Source: Orenia metallireducens (GTDB lineage Bacteria; Bacillota; Halanaerobiia; Halobacteroidales; Halobacteroidaceae). From it: a stretch of 64,000 nucleotides of DNA. The stretch covers positions 29,023 through 93,022 of the forward strand of contig NZ_LWDV01000006.1 in NCBI RefSeq assembly GCF_001693735.1, in the 5' to 3' direction. Position 1 is the stretch's first letter. The number at the start of each line of letters is the position of its first letter. Below, piece after piece: positions 9,286-18,407 of the stretch. The notes beneath the pieces are model-generated. The model did not search any database. It saw only the letters and a program-made list of their open reading frames with translations, and was not told where the DNA came from. The translations under genes and the position numbers were made by a program.

Positions 9286-9924
9286 TTATACTTCTTCTCC
9301 TTGATTTTTCAGCTCTAAATATCTATTATAAGCTTTCTTTATCTTTAAAAAATCCTTCCAAACAGGTAGCTTCTTCTTTTCATCTCTTAATAATGCTGCA
9401 GGATGAAATGTAGGTAGAAAATAATAACCCTTAGACTCAAACCATCTTCCCCTAATCCTAGTAATACGCCCCTTTGGGTCTAATAATCCACGTAATGCAG
9501 TTGACCCCAAAGGAACTATAATCTTAGGGTTGACCAATCTAATCTCCTGTGCTAAAATCCAGAGACAGCTCTTCATCTCATCAAATGTAGGTTGGCGATT
9601 TCCAGGAGGACGACACTTAACCACATTAGTAATATAAATATCCTCACGTTCAATCTCAGCAGCATCTAATATCTTATTTAATAGTTGCCCTGCCTTACCT
9701 ACAAAAGGAATTCCTTCTTTGTCCTCATCAGCACCAGGTCCTTCTCCTACTAACATCAGACCCGCTTTAGAATTACCATTACCAAAAACAACCTGTTTAG
9801 CCTTATCACATAAAGAACAACGTTGGCATTTAGTAGCTATAGATTTTAGTTCTTCTAATGATTTAAATCTACTTTCACCTTTCTCATCAAATAACTCCAA
9901 TTGTTCCTTGGAATAAAACAGCAT
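9286..9924 (-). CDS. Uracil-DNA glycosylase, family 4 (Fe-S)
   Basis: The 212-residue protein carries the family 4 UDG signatures: the [4Fe-4S] cysteines C33, C36, C104 and C120, motif GEGPGADEDKEGIPFVGKAGQ and the C-terminal HPAALLR motif. It removes uracil from DNA, starting base excision repair. The ATG at 9924 has AGGAG seven bases upstream; a TTG immediately before it is closer than usual to that site. The gene is followed on its own strand by an unremarkable gap of about 140 bp and then tRNA-Asn. Confidence 0.93.
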   Translation of the reverse strand: MLFYSKEQLELFDEKGESRFKSLEELKSIATKCQRCSLCDKAKQVVFGNGNSKAGLMLVGEGPGADEDKEGIPFVGKAGQLLNKILDAAEIEREDIYITNVVKCRPPGNRQPTFDEMKSCLWILAQEIRLVNPKIIVPLGSTALRGLLDPKGRITRIRGRWFESKGYYFLPTFHPAALLRDEKKKLPVWKDFLKIKKAYNRYLELKNQGEEV

Positions 9925-9952
9925 CAAACCACTCCTGTATAGCTTAATAATA

Positions 9953-9977
9953 AAAAACCAGTAGATTTACTGGTTTT
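9953..9977 (-). terminator. Terminator of the 9999-10649 gene
   Basis: AAAACCAGTA/TACTGGTTTT hairpin with a T-rich tail on the minus strand, 22 bp beyond the stop codon of the upstream hypothetical gene. Confidence 0.8.
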
Positions 9978-9998
9978 ACTAATTTTTTATTCTCTTAA

Positions 9999-10649
9999 TT
10001 ATACTAAGAAATTAGGATAAGGTTGTATTAAATTATATAAATTAGCCTTTTTTTCATCTAATTCTTCTACTAAAATTCCCTTCCAATCCAGATTCTCCTT
10101 ATTCTCAGTTAATAGATAATCTAAATGCTTGTACAATTGACTGAACTCTTTCTTTTCTAATAGTAATTTTTCTTCATAAAACCATTTACCAATACTTAGT
10201 AATATATTAATGTTCTCTTGGTTAAGTTGAAATAGCCTCTTCTCTTTTAATTTAAGAGATCTCTCTAAACGTACCTTCTGTTCTTCTGCATTTTCTTTAG
10301 TCTTTAGATTTAAATAGACCAAATTTTCAAACTTCAATTCCACATTAGCAACCTCTTCTTTTAAGTTAAAGATACGATTTTGAAGTTGATTACAGAGTAA
10401 CAGATTATTAATTACTAAAGTCAACAAATCTTTTATATCAACATTTAATTTATGATCATAATTTAAGATAATCTCTGAATAGTTCTTTACAACCAAACAG
10501 CCTAATGAGATAAATATATTCTTTATATCACAGTTACTAATCTTAAATTCCTGATATTTATCTATAGCCAAATTTAACATTAGATGAATCAGCCCCCACT
10601 TATCAAACTTATTAAAATCAGTTAATTTCGCAAAATAATTACTGACCAT
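9999..10649 (-). CDS. Hypothetical soluble protein with a coiled-coil segment
   Basis: I do not recognise this 216-residue protein. It is Leu/Lys/Asn-rich with no signal peptide or membrane helix. Residues about 85-145 are strongly heptad-like (LQNRIFNLKEEVANVELKFE and following), suggesting a coiled coil. The first 85 residues are more hydrophobic and may be a globular helical domain. It has its own terminator and is divergent from the fliK-like gene, separated by 345 bp of AT-rich DNA in which I see no clear element. The start site is weakly supported: no good GGAGG is seen just upstream of the ATG. Confidence 0.6.
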   Translation of the reverse strand: MVSNYFAKLTDFNKFDKWGLIHLMLNLAIDKYQEFKISNCDIKNIFISLGCLVVKNYSEIILNYDHKLNVDIKDLLTLVINNLLLCNQLQNRIFNLKEEVANVELKFENLVYLNLKTKENAEEQKVRLERSLKLKEKRLFQLNQENINILLSIGKWFYEEKLLLEKKEFSQLYKHLDYLLTENKENLDWKGILVEELDEKKANLYNLIQPYPNFLV

Positions 10650-10994
10650 AATAATTACGAAATTCCCTGAAACTCTTCAAGCCTTGAATTCAACTTAAAA
10701 TCTAAAACAAATGATTTGTTATTTTAAAGAAGGTTTGTAACTAAAAATATAGAATCTATTGAGTAAGAAAGTAATTGTTATTCCCTCTAATTGATTGGAG
10801 ATTCCATTACCTTCTTAGTACTTGTCCAATTAAATATTTAAGTTAATTAGTCTTATAATTTAGAATTATTAGGATAGATTCTGATGTATTATTTATTACT
10901 TAACTTTCTTTACTATAATAAATATAAAGTCTATAAATGATTATTGAAAAATCTAAAAATTATAGATACTTTGAATATCTTACGAGGTGATGTT

Positions 10995-12503
10995 ATGATT
11001 AGAATAAATAATAGTCCAATACTAAATAAGTATAACTTAAATAAGGATAAAATGTCAAATTCAATTAAAGAAGATATAGGTCAATATAAGAAGAATTCTT
11101 TAACTATCGACGAATTACTACATAATTTAAAGTTAGAATTAAATAAAACTAATAAAGCCATTTTGATAGAACTCATTAAGACAAATATGCCTTTAAAAGA
11201 AGATTTCTTTGCAGATATTAGTAAATTTCTCGATAGCTTTGAAGATAATTCTTCTACAGAGGATCTCCAAACTAAAATAAAGGTTGCCTTATTATTAAAG
11301 AAGTTAAACCTCCCTCTTAATATTAAATTCTTCAAATTATTTAAGGAAAATACTAACTTAAAAGATAATTTATTAAAGGAGCTGATTAATTGGAGCAGTA
11401 AAGATACTTTAACTAATATTAATAATAAGCAGGAAACCTCTCAAAATAAAAATAATCTTCTTAAGGAATTTAAACTAGAAGATAATTCCAAGAATAAAGA
11501 GATTTTAAAATCAATGTTGAAATTTGGTATAAAGATAAACAAAGAGAACTTCATTAGTATCTCTAAAGAGATTTCTACCTATGATTTTAAGCAAATAGAA
11601 ATTACAACATTACTTAAAAAACTACAATTACCTACTAACAACCAAGCTTTAAGGAATTTATTCTCTCAGCTAAAACTTACAGATTCAGATAATCTAAGTA
11701 CATCAATAGAAAAGTTAGTCTCCACTTTGCTAACTAAGGAGTCCAAAACCGATTCTTTTACCTTAATCTTTCCTAAAATTAGAGAAATAATTGACGAGAA
11801 TCCAAAGATACTTCTTGAAATTAAGGAATCCTTATCTAAAAGGGAGTTTAATATTTTAAGTAAGAAACTCAGCCTTTCTTCTAAAGAAGAAGTCAAGATT
11901 TTAAAGAAGTTGGTCAAAGAAGAATTAATCCCAAAAATAATTACCCAAAATAACTTAACAATAGAGAACTTAAAAGATTCTTTAACAACTATAAACTCCA
12001 ATAATGATAAGGCAGATAAACTCTTAAAGGCTCTATTTCATCTCACAGGAAATAATTCTGAAGAGATATCTCAAAGTAGTGATAAACTACTAAAACAACT
12101 ACTTACTCATAGAACACTTAATTATAATAACGACTTAACAACTCTCTTCTTACCTTTTTTTATCGAAGAGAATATTAATTTAGCTGAAATCCAAATTGAC
12201 CAAGAAAGTAAGAGAAACTCTTCAGAGAATAATGACTTAAATTTATCTTTTGCAGTCAGAACCGCCAAACTTGGCGATGTAGAAATTAAGCTCAAGATTA
12301 AGGATAAACAGATTAATGGGTTATTGAATACTGATAATCCTAAAACTTTAAGGTTATTACAGGAAAATTTAAATCAATTAAGGACAAATTTAGCCAATAG
12401 TAACTATCAAGTAAATTATCTTCATTGTAAACTATCAGAGCCAGAAATAATTACAAAGAATGAAGAAGGTATCAAAATGACCAATGTAGATTTTAAAATT
12501 TGA
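10995..12503 (+). CDS. FliK-like protein (orphan hook-length-control C-domain)
   Basis: The 502-residue protein is dominated by Lys, Asn, Leu and Ser. The last about 100 residues (FAVRTAKLGDVEIKLKIKDK, then NPKTLRLLQENLNQLRTNL) match the Flg_hook domain of FliK: a short beta segment followed by a helix with the LxxNLxxLRxxL pattern. The first 400 residues are helical with repeated KLLKxLxLP-like segments. It is followed 55 bp later by an FlhB-like gene, the same pairing as YlqG-YlqH in Bacillus. It may act with a type III secretion switch or be a divergent paralogue; no flagellar genes are nearby. The ATG at 10995 has GAGGTGATG upstream; an earlier in-frame ATG at 10944 has none. Confidence 0.72.
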   Translation: MIRINNSPILNKYNLNKDKMSNSIKEDIGQYKKNSLTIDELLHNLKLELNKTNKAILIELIKTNMPLKEDFFADISKFLDSFEDNSSTEDLQTKIKVALLLKKLNLPLNIKFFKLFKENTNLKDNLLKELINWSSKDTLTNINNKQETSQNKNNLLKEFKLEDNSKNKEILKSMLKFGIKINKENFISISKEISTYDFKQIEITTLLKKLQLPTNNQALRNLFSQLKLTDSDNLSTSIEKLVSTLLTKESKTDSFTLIFPKIREIIDENPKILLEIKESLSKREFNILSKKLSLSSKEEVKILKKLVKEELIPKIITQNNLTIENLKDSLTTINSNNDKADKLLKALFHLTGNNSEEISQSSDKLLKQLLTHRTLNYNNDLTTLFLPFFIEENINLAEIQIDQESKRNSSENNDLNLSFAVRTAKLGDVEIKLKIKDKQINGLLNTDNPKTLRLLQENLNQLRTNLANSNYQVNYLHCKLSEPEIITKNEEGIKMTNVDFKI

Positions 12504-12558
12504 TAAACTTAAAACCTTTCAATTCCCAACTATCAAGTTTGAAAGTAGGTGATTTAAA

Positions 12559-12834
12559 TTGAAGAAGAATAAGAAAGAAATACAAGAAGAAGCTGTTGCT
12601 TTAAAATATGATTCAGTAGAGAACTCTGCACCAATTGTGATTGCTAAAGGACGAGGAGAGTTGGCAGAAGAAATTATCAAAAAAGCTAAAGAATGTGAAA
12701 TCCCTATCAAAGAAGACAGAGATTTAGTACAAGTACTATTGCAACTACAGTTGGGTGAAGAGATACCTGAAGAGCTCTATACTGTGGTAGCAGAGATTTT
12801 AAGTTTTATCTATAGTTTAGAAGAGCTAGCTTAA
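12559..12834 (+). CDS. FlhB-like C-terminal domain protein (FlhX/YlqH family)
   Basis: The 91-residue protein corresponds to the cytoplasmic domain of FlhB downstream of the NPTH cleavage site. It has AVALKYDSVENSAPIVIAKG, then LAEEIIKKAKECEIPI and the EIPEELYTVVAEIL segment. It lacks the membrane domain and the NPTH motif itself. In FlhB the liberated domain controls substrate switching with FliK; stand-alone versions (FlhX, YlqH) can partly replace it. It starts with TTG preceded by AGGTGA six bases away. Its last nine bases overlap the convergent nth gene. Confidence 0.88.
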   Translation: MKKNKKEIQEEAVALKYDSVENSAPIVIAKGRGELAEEIIKKAKECEIPIKEDRDLVQVLLQLQLGEEIPEELYTVVAEILSFIYSLEELA

Positions 12835-13491
12835 ATCTTCTGCTGCCTCATCAAGTTCTTGATAGTAATTACAGTACTTTTTGACAGGACACTCAAAACA
12901 TTTAGGTCGCCTTGCTTTACAGATATTTCGCCCATGGAATATCAACCAATGGTGAGCAGGTGACCATAACTTTTGGGGAATAACCTCCATTAAATCCTCT
13001 TCAGTTCCTCGTACATTGTCACTATCAGCTAAACCAATCCGATTTGAAACTCGAAAGACATGAGTATCAACAGCAATAGCATCCTTACCAAAGATAATAC
13101 TAGTCACTACATTAGCCGTCTTTCGCCCTACTCCTGGTAACTTCATTAACTCTTTTCGCTCTTTGGGCACTTGACCATCATACTCATCTATTAGCATCTG
13201 ACAAGCCTTTATAATATACTTGCTCTTATTTCTATATAAACCAACCCCCTTAATATGCTCCTCTAACCCTTCTGGCTCTAAGGCAGCAAAATCTTCTGGA
13301 GTTTTAAATTTTTTAAATAAATCTTTAGTAACATTATTTACCTGTTTATCGGTAGTCTGAGCTGACATAATTACAGCTATCAATAACTCAAAGGGATTAC
13401 TATAATGTAATACCGTCTGTGGCTTATCATATGTATCTTTTAATATTTCTAATATTTCTTCTGCTTGATTACTACTTTTTAGATTCTTCAT
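12826..13491 (-). CDS. nth: Endonuclease III (DNA glycosylase/AP lyase)
   Basis: The 221-residue enzyme has the helix-hairpin-helix LPGVGRKTA with catalytic Lys124, the catalytic Asp142 in VDTHVFRVSNR, and the [4Fe-4S] loop C191-x6-C198-x2-C201-x5-C207. It removes oxidised pyrimidines from DNA and nicks the resulting abasic site. Length and motifs are standard. GGAGTGAGAATAA precedes the ATG. It converges with and overlaps the flhB-like gene by nine bases. Confidence 0.96.
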   Translation of the reverse strand: MKNLKSSNQAEEILEILKDTYDKPQTVLHYSNPFELLIAVIMSAQTTDKQVNNVTKDLFKKFKTPEDFAALEPEGLEEHIKGVGLYRNKSKYIIKACQMLIDEYDGQVPKERKELMKLPGVGRKTANVVTSIIFGKDAIAVDTHVFRVSNRIGLADSDNVRGTEEDLMEVIPQKLWSPAHHWLIFHGRNICKARRPKCFECPVKKYCNYYQELDEAAEDLS

Positions 13492-13617
13492 TTATTCTCA
13501 CTCCTCTGCTTATTAACTTATCCATTATTAAAAGAATTTCTTCATATTTTAATAAGGTTTATCCACACTTTAAATCTATCTACTATATCAACCTTTCTCT
13601 TAATCTCATATCAGACT

Positions 13618-14433
13618 CTATTTAAATACTTCCTCCAACCACTCTATACAGAGCTTCATCCAGGTAGCTACATGGGGGTAAGTACCCATCTGACCATTAT
13701 CTGTCTCTTCAGTTGCTAATGATAGACCATGAGGACCCTTAGGATAGAGATGAAATTCAAAAGGTACCTTCTTTTTACGCATCTGTTGGACAAATAACAG
13801 ACTATTTTCTACTGGTACAGATATATCCTCAAGGGTATGCCAAATAAATGTTGGTGGTAGTTTTTCATTGACTTGAGTTTCTAGAGACATCTCCTTTAAT
13901 AATTCTACATCAGGCTCAGCTCCTAAGAGATTATTAAAAGAGCCTTGGTGAGCAAATTCTCCAGCCGTAATAACAGGATAAGATAATATTAAGGCATTAG
14001 GCTTATTCATTCCAATTTCAATTCCTGGAACATCTAGATATGGCTTTTCCCAATGTACACCTAGACTAGCTGCAAGATGACCTCCAGCTGAAAAACCACA
14101 TACCGCAACATTTTGAAAATCTACCTTCCATTCATCAGCATTTTCTCGAATTATACAGATTGCACGTGATAAATCAAGTAAGGGCTGAGGATGCTTGTTA
14201 GGAGCTACGCTATAATCTAAAACGAAAGCATGAAACCCTGCAGAGTTAAACTGTAAGGCTATTGGTTCAGCTTCTCTCTCAGAGGTATATTCATATCCTC
14301 CACCAGGACAGATTAGAACAGCACCTCTCTTTTTATCTCCAGCTAAGATAAAGGTCTCTAAAGTAGGCTCAAAAACACCTTCTTTACTTTCTAAAGAATT
14401 ATCTTCCCATATTTTTATAGTTTTATTTATCAA
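13618..14433 (-). CDS. Alpha/beta hydrolase, BD-FAE/acetyl-esterase type
   Basis: The 271-residue cytoplasmic hydrolase has an oxyanion-hole motif CPGGGYEYTS, a nucleophile elbow GFSAGGHLA, and a C-terminal acid and histidine in HTLEDISVPVENS and GPHGLSL. The pattern is that of feruloyl/acetyl-xylan esterase-like proteins (BD-FAE, COG0657), which remove acyl groups from carbohydrates or small esters. The exact substrate is unknown. The start is a TTG seven bases after GGAGG. The gene stands alone, divergent from the ymaF genes. The 306-bp divergent gap holds an imperfect 21-bp palindrome at 14561-14581 and nothing else I can name. Confidence 0.85.
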   Translation of the reverse strand: MINKTIKIWEDNSLESKEGVFEPTLETFILAGDKKRGAVLICPGGGYEYTSEREAEPIALQFNSAGFHAFVLDYSVAPNKHPQPLLDLSRAICIIRENADEWKVDFQNVAVCGFSAGGHLAASLGVHWEKPYLDVPGIEIGMNKPNALILSYPVITAGEFAHQGSFNNLLGAEPDVELLKEMSLETQVNEKLPPTFIWHTLEDISVPVENSLLFVQQMRKKKVPFEFHLYPKGPHGLSLATEETDNGQMGTYPHVATWMKLCIEWLEEVFK

Positions 14434-14739
14434 TTCAAATCCTCCTTAATTATAATTAATATATTAGAATATAAAGATAGAAAAAAGACATTTTTTTCAT
14501 ACTAACAAATACTATTTAGATCTTCTTATTTATCCTTATTTTATCATTATCCAGATATGCATTCAATTGGAATTCAGTTGAATTTGATAATTATACAATA
14601 TGATAATTTATATCTTAAATTTAATTCTCAAATTCAATATCAGTAAACTTCAATCAAACACAACTAATATTTATTAACCAAGAAAAGTAACACTCAAATA
14701 TTGATAAACATATTATAAATGAGAAAAGGAGGGATTAGA

Positions 14740-15087
14740 ATGGGAAATTACCCTGATGATGGTGAAAGACCTGTTAGAGATAGAATATACCACCTACATA
14801 GATATAGGGGGACTACTTCTAACGAAGATAGACATGACCATAATTATGAGGCGGTTACTGGACCACCTATCTATGAGAATAACACCCACTATCATGGTTA
14901 CCACTCTACAACTGATGTTGTTGAAAGGCACAGGCATAGTTGCCAAGGAAGAACTGGACCAGCAATTCCAAATCTTTTGGGTCATACCCACATACTTGAT
15001 GGAAAAACAGAGTTTGAAGATAATCATAGACACAGTTATCAAAGTAAGACTTCCAATCCAATTATCAAAATTAGCAACAAAGACTGA
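14740..15087 (+). CDS. YmaF family histidine-rich protein, copy 1
   Basis: The 115-residue protein is built from repeated units of about 20 residues, each with an HxH pair and a following TG/TT turn: HLHRY, HDHNY, HYHGYH, HRHSC, HTHIL, HRHSY. This is the YmaF family (PF12788) pattern. Function is unknown; regularly spaced HxH pairs suggest metal binding, and relatives are found in sporeforming Firmicutes. There is no signal peptide or membrane helix. AAAGGAGGG lies six bases before the ATG at 14740, so an upstream in-frame ATG (14719), which would include that site in the gene, is rejected. The paralogue follows 80 bp downstream. Confidence 0.88.
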   Translation: MGNYPDDGERPVRDRIYHLHRYRGTTSNEDRHDHNYEAVTGPPIYENNTHYHGYHSTTDVVERHRHSCQGRTGPAIPNLLGHTHILDGKTEFEDNHRHSYQSKTSNPIIKISNKD

Positions 15088-15167
15088 TAACTAATATCTT
15101 ATCTTTATAAATTTGTAACCAACTAAGATTTATCCCATATCATAATCTTAAGAAAGGAGGGATTTAA

Positions 15168-15596
15168 GTGGGCAGATATCGTAGAGATAGAGAACGTAGA
15201 AGAAATTCAAGGGATTCTGACTATCGACGAAGACCAAAGAACGAAAATCCAGATTTTCCGGACTTTCCAGACTTTCCAGACTTCCCAGACCTACCTGAAC
15301 CTGAAGGAAGACAGCATGTGCATAACTATCGTGGTATAACCTCTTATGATGATAGACATCGCCATAGATTTGAAGGTCAAACAGGTAGACCTATCCATAA
15401 TGGAGATACCCATTACCACAATTATCAAGGTGTAACTACAACAGATGATGGGCACCAGCATCATTATCGTGGTAGAACTGGACCAGCAATTAGAACTAGA
15501 CGTGGTCATACCCATGAAATGGCAGGAGAAACAAGTCTTAATGATGGACATCGCCATAGTTATGGAGAGAGAACTTCTCGTCCAATTCCAGAGTAA
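15168..15596 (+). CDS. YmaF family histidine-rich protein, copy 2
   Basis: The 142-residue paralogue of the preceding gene starts with GTG behind AAAGGAGGG. The first 30 residues are very Arg-rich (MGRYRRDRERRR), then come tandem FPD tripeptides from a 9-bp DNA repeat, then the YmaF units HVHNY, HRHRF, HYHNY, HQHHY, HTHEM and HRHSY. Both copies share the RTGPAI segment. The basic, disordered N-terminus is absent from copy 1 and echoes the short basic peptide encoded next (15741). Function unknown; co-transcription of the three is likely. Confidence 0.88.
   Translation: MGRYRRDRERRRNSRDSDYRRRPKNENPDFPDFPDFPDFPDLPEPEGRQHVHNYRGITSYDDRHRHRFEGQTGRPIHNGDTHYHNYQGVTTTDDGHQHHYRGRTGPAIRTRRGHTHEMAGETSLNDGHRHSYGERTSRPIPE
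15252..15296 (+). repeat. Five tandem 9-bp repeats inside ymaF copy 2
   Basis: Five units related to GACTTTCCA encode FPD-type tripeptides. The units diverge toward the edges, as in a slippage-prone coding minisatellite. Confidence 0.9.
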
Positions 15597-15740
15597 TAAT
15601 ATAAAGTAAAAATTTCATCTTATATCCCATTGATTGATAATTTTATATATAGATTTCATTAATTTAATATACCTTTTTAGTAACTATTTCCTGATCAATC
15701 ACATACTATAGGATTAACAGGAAAGGGGTGACTATAATAA

Positions 15741-15827
15741 ATGGGAAGGTATCCTAGAAAATATGATGATAAAAGAGGAAGAAAGGATAAAAGGCACAAA
15801 AAGAAAAGATATTCCACTGAAAATTAA
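15741..15827 (+). CDS. 28-residue strongly basic peptide
   Basis: ATG at 15741 opens a 28-codon frame ending in TAA. The peptide begins MGRYPRKYDD and is then dominated by Lys and Arg (RGRKDKRHKKKR). Its MG(R/N)Y start matches both YmaF proteins upstream, and a strong terminator follows directly. AAAGGGGTGA lies nine bases before the ATG. The shared N-terminus and conserved orientation argue for a real gene in the ymaF transcript. Function unknown; a nucleic-acid or polyanion binding role would fit the charge. Confidence 0.55.
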   Translation: MGRYPRKYDDKRGRKDKRHKKKRYSTEN

Positions 15828-15832
15828 TAAAA

Positions 15833-15859
15833 GTAAGGTGAGCATTTTGCTCACCTTAC
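15833..15859. terminator. Bidirectional terminator between the ymaF cluster and ribH
   Basis: A perfect 11-bp stem (GTAAGGTGAGC) with a five-base loop lies between two convergent genes, six bases after the small peptide stop and 13 bp after the ribH stop. Confidence 0.8.
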
Positions 15860-15872
15860 CTTATTTAAAACC

Positions 15873-16346
15873 TTAAAATTGATTCATTAAATTTGCCATC
15901 TCTAGTGCTCCAACAGCTGCTTCCCAGCCTTTATTTCCTGCCTTAGTGCCAGCTCGCTCGATAGCCTGTTCAATTGTATCTGTTGTAATAATTCCAAACA
16001 TCACTGGTAATCCACTGTCTAAGCTCACCTTAGCTATACCTTTAGATGCTTCTGCACAGACATAATCAAAGTGTGGTGTAGCACCTCTAATTACCGCACC
16101 TAAGCAGATAATAGCATCATACTTATTTGTATTTGCCATTCTTTTAGCCACTAAAGGAACTTCAAAAGCTCCAGGGACCCAAGCAACCTCTATATCCTCT
16201 TCCTTTACTCCATGGCGCTGTAATGCATCCAATGCTCCACTTAATAACCTACTAGAGATGAATTCATTAAACCTTCCCACTATAATCCCAAATTTAAGTC
16301 CTGTTCCTACTAATTTTCCTTCATATGATTTAGCAAAGTTATTCAT
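15873..16346 (-). CDS. ribH: 6,7-dimethyl-8-ribityllumazine synthase
   Basis: The 157-residue subunit has the lumazine synthase motifs [47 protein letters not shown] (catalytic His) and [15 protein letters not shown]. It condenses 3,4-dihydroxybutanone phosphate with the ribitylamino pyrimidine in the penultimate step of riboflavin synthesis. It is the last gene of the ribD-ribE-ribBA-ribH operon controlled by the FMN riboswitch at 19641-19757. Confidence 0.97.
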   Translation of the reverse strand: MNNFAKSYEGKLVGTGLKFGIIVGRFNEFISSRLLSGALDALQRHGVKEEDIEVAWVPGAFEVPLVAKRMANTNKYDAIICLGAVIRGATPHFDYVCAEASKGIAKVSLDSGLPVMFGIITTDTIEQAIERAGTKAGNKGWEAAVGALEMANLMNQF

Positions 16347-16401
16347 TTTTTATTTCTCTCCTTTATTTACTTATTATATTAAAATTCAACTATCAACAAT
16401 A

Positions 16402-17601
16402 CTAATTATTCTCCAACATATGCCCTAACTTCTCTTTTTTAGTCTCTAAATAACCCTTATTAGCACAATTAGCTTCCACCTGATGGGGTACTCTTTCTAA
16501 TATATTTAGTCCATACCCTTCTAGTCCTACAATTTTACGAGGATTATTGGTCATCAATCTAATACTACTCAAACCTAAATCAGCCAATATCTGTGCCCCT
16601 ATTCCATAATCTCTCATATCATCAGCAAAGCCCAATTCATGATTAGCTTCCACAGTATCTCTACCTAGATCCTGTAAATGATAGGCCCTTAATTTGTTAG
16701 CTAAGCCTATACCCCTTCCTTCTTGGCGCATATATAAAACTATGCCCTCTCCTTCTTCTTCAATCCTTTTTAGAGAGGCTGCCAACTGATCACGACAATC
16801 ACAACGTAATGACCCCAAAGCGTCTCCTGTTAAGCACTCAGAGTGGACTCTCACCAATACATTCTCTTTTCCTTCTACTTCACCTTTGATAATAGCCAAA
16901 TGACACTTATCATCAATATCATTCTCATAACCAATTACTCTAAAGTCACCAAATTTGCTTGGAAGCTTTACTTCTGGTAATGGTCTAATCAACCTATCCT
17001 TATTCATTCTATACTTGATTAAATCTGCTATAGTAATTATCTTTAAATTATGCTTTTTAGCAAATTCCATCAACTCAGGTACTCTAGCCATAGTTCCATC
17101 ATCGGACATAATCTCACAGATTACTCCAGCTGGATAAAGCCCAGCTAAACGAGCTAAATCAACTGCTGCTTCAGTATGTCCAGCCCTTCTTAAGACTCCA
17201 CCATCTTTGGCTCTTAGAGGGAATATATGACCAGGACGAGCTAAATCAGTAGGTTTAGTCTTAGAATCAACTACTGCCTGAATAGTCTTTGCTCTTTCAA
17301 AAGCCGAGATTCCAGTAGTAGTATCCTTATGGTCTATAGATACTGTAAAGGCCGTTTCATGACTATCAGTATTATTATCTACCATCTGATTTAAGCCTAA
17401 TTCTTTTAAACGATCTGCTGTGGTTGGCAAACAGATTAAACCTTTACCATATGTAGCCATAAAATTAATACTTTCAGGGGTAGCCTTTTCAGCAGCCATT
17501 AATAGGTCTCCTTCATTCTCCCTCTCTTCATCATCTACTACAATTACCATCTTACCTGCTTTAATATCTTCAATTGCTTCTTCTATTTTATTGAATTTCA
17601 T
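16402..17601 (-). CDS. ribBA: Bifunctional DHBP synthase / GTP cyclohydrolase II
   Basis: The 399-residue fusion has the RibB domain first ([41 protein letters not shown]) and RibA second ([21 protein letters not shown] with the zinc cysteines, and [10 protein letters not shown]). RibB makes dihydroxybutanone phosphate from ribulose 5-phosphate, and RibA opens GTP. GAGGTGAATAAG precedes the ATG at 17601; a GTG inside that ribosome binding site is not used as the start. Both active sites look intact. Confidence 0.97.
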   Translation of the reverse strand: MKFNKIEEAIEDIKAGKMVIVVDDEERENEGDLLMAAEKATPESINFMATYGKGLICLPTTADRLKELGLNQMVDNNTDSHETAFTVSIDHKDTTTGISAFERAKTIQAVVDSKTKPTDLARPGHIFPLRAKDGGVLRRAGHTEAAVDLARLAGLYPAGVICEIMSDDGTMARVPELMEFAKKHNLKIITIADLIKYRMNKDRLIRPLPEVKLPSKFGDFRVIGYENDIDDKCHLAIIKGEVEGKENVLVRVHSECLTGDALGSLRCDCRDQLAASLKRIEEEGEGIVLYMRQEGRGIGLANKLRAYHLQDLGRDTVEANHELGFADDMRDYGIGAQILADLGLSSIRLMTNNPRKIVGLEGYGLNILERVPHQVEANCANKGYLETKKEKLGHMLENN

Positions 17602-17655
17602 CTTATTCACCTCTTCTAATTAGTTATTGGCTATTATCACTTAATTAATAGCTAC

Positions 17656-18315
17656 TTAAGCCAATAAGAAACCATTATCCTTTAACAATTCCATATCTAT
17701 ATCTGATTTTTTATTATTGTTATCTTTCTTAGAATCAAGCATTCTCTCTACATACTTACCAATCATATCTACTTCTAAATTAACCTTAGCACCAACTTCC
17801 TTTTTGCCAAGTAAGGTAACTTGGCTTGTATGGGGGATTAATGAGATATCAAAACTATTCTCACCTAAATTAGCTACCGTCAAGCTGACTCCATCAATAG
17901 CAATTGAACCCTTATGAATGATATATTTTAATATATCATTCGAAGCTTCAATAGTTACCACAGTAGCATTATCCTCTCTTTTTTTGGCTGTAATAGTACC
18001 TAGCCCATCTATATGTCCAGAGACTAAATGCCCACCTAGTCTATCTCCTAGCCTTAATGCCCTTTCTAAGTTGACCTCTGAAGCAACCTTCAACTCCCCC
18101 AGACTAGAATGCCTCATTGTCTCAGGCATTACATCTACAGTAAATTCCTGTTCCGTAAAGGAAGTTACTGTCAAACAGACACCATTGGTAGCAATACTAT
18201 CACCTAAGCTTACATCTTCTAAAACCTTAGCTGCTTCTATCGTCAAAACAATAGACTTACTTCCTCGTTGAATCCTCTTTACCTTCCCTAGCTCTTCGAC
18301 AATACCAGTAAACAT
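17656..18315 (-). CDS. ribE: Riboflavin synthase, alpha subunit
   Basis: The 219-residue protein shows the internal duplication of riboflavin synthase: MFTGIVEELG at the start, SIATNGVCLTV in the first half and SIAIDGVSLTVA in the second, plus GHLVSGHIDGLGTI. It dismutates two lumazine molecules to riboflavin and the pyrimidine. AAGGTGGTGA precedes the ATG. It follows ribD after 92 bp in the rib operon. Confidence 0.96.
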   Translation of the reverse strand: MFTGIVEELGKVKRIQRGSKSIVLTIEAAKVLEDVSLGDSIATNGVCLTVTSFTEQEFTVDVMPETMRHSSLGELKVASEVNLERALRLGDRLGGHLVSGHIDGLGTITAKKREDNATVVTIEASNDILKYIIHKGSIAIDGVSLTVANLGENSFDISLIPHTSQVTLLGKKEVGAKVNLEVDMIGKYVERMLDSKKDNNNKKSDIDMELLKDNGFLLA

Positions 18316-18407
18316 CGACTCACCACCTTCTTAATTTACATTTAGAATGTCCGATTTATAATCAAATGATTTTAAATTTGAATTTACCAATTCTCAATTA
18401 TAAATTG

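Noticed and set aside
11081-12001. Minus-strand frames of 84 and 111 codons inside the fliK-like gene
   Set aside because: They lie antisense to a long frame with a good start and a recognisable C-domain, and have no ribosome binding sites.
15252-15296. Tandem repeats as a CRISPR fragment
   Set aside because: The units are 9 bp, contiguous and in frame, encoding FPD tripeptides. There are no spacers.
14756-15557. Alternative frames on both strands across the ymaF genes
   Set aside because: They are shadows of the repeated His codons; the YmaF frames have strong GGAGG sites and family matches.
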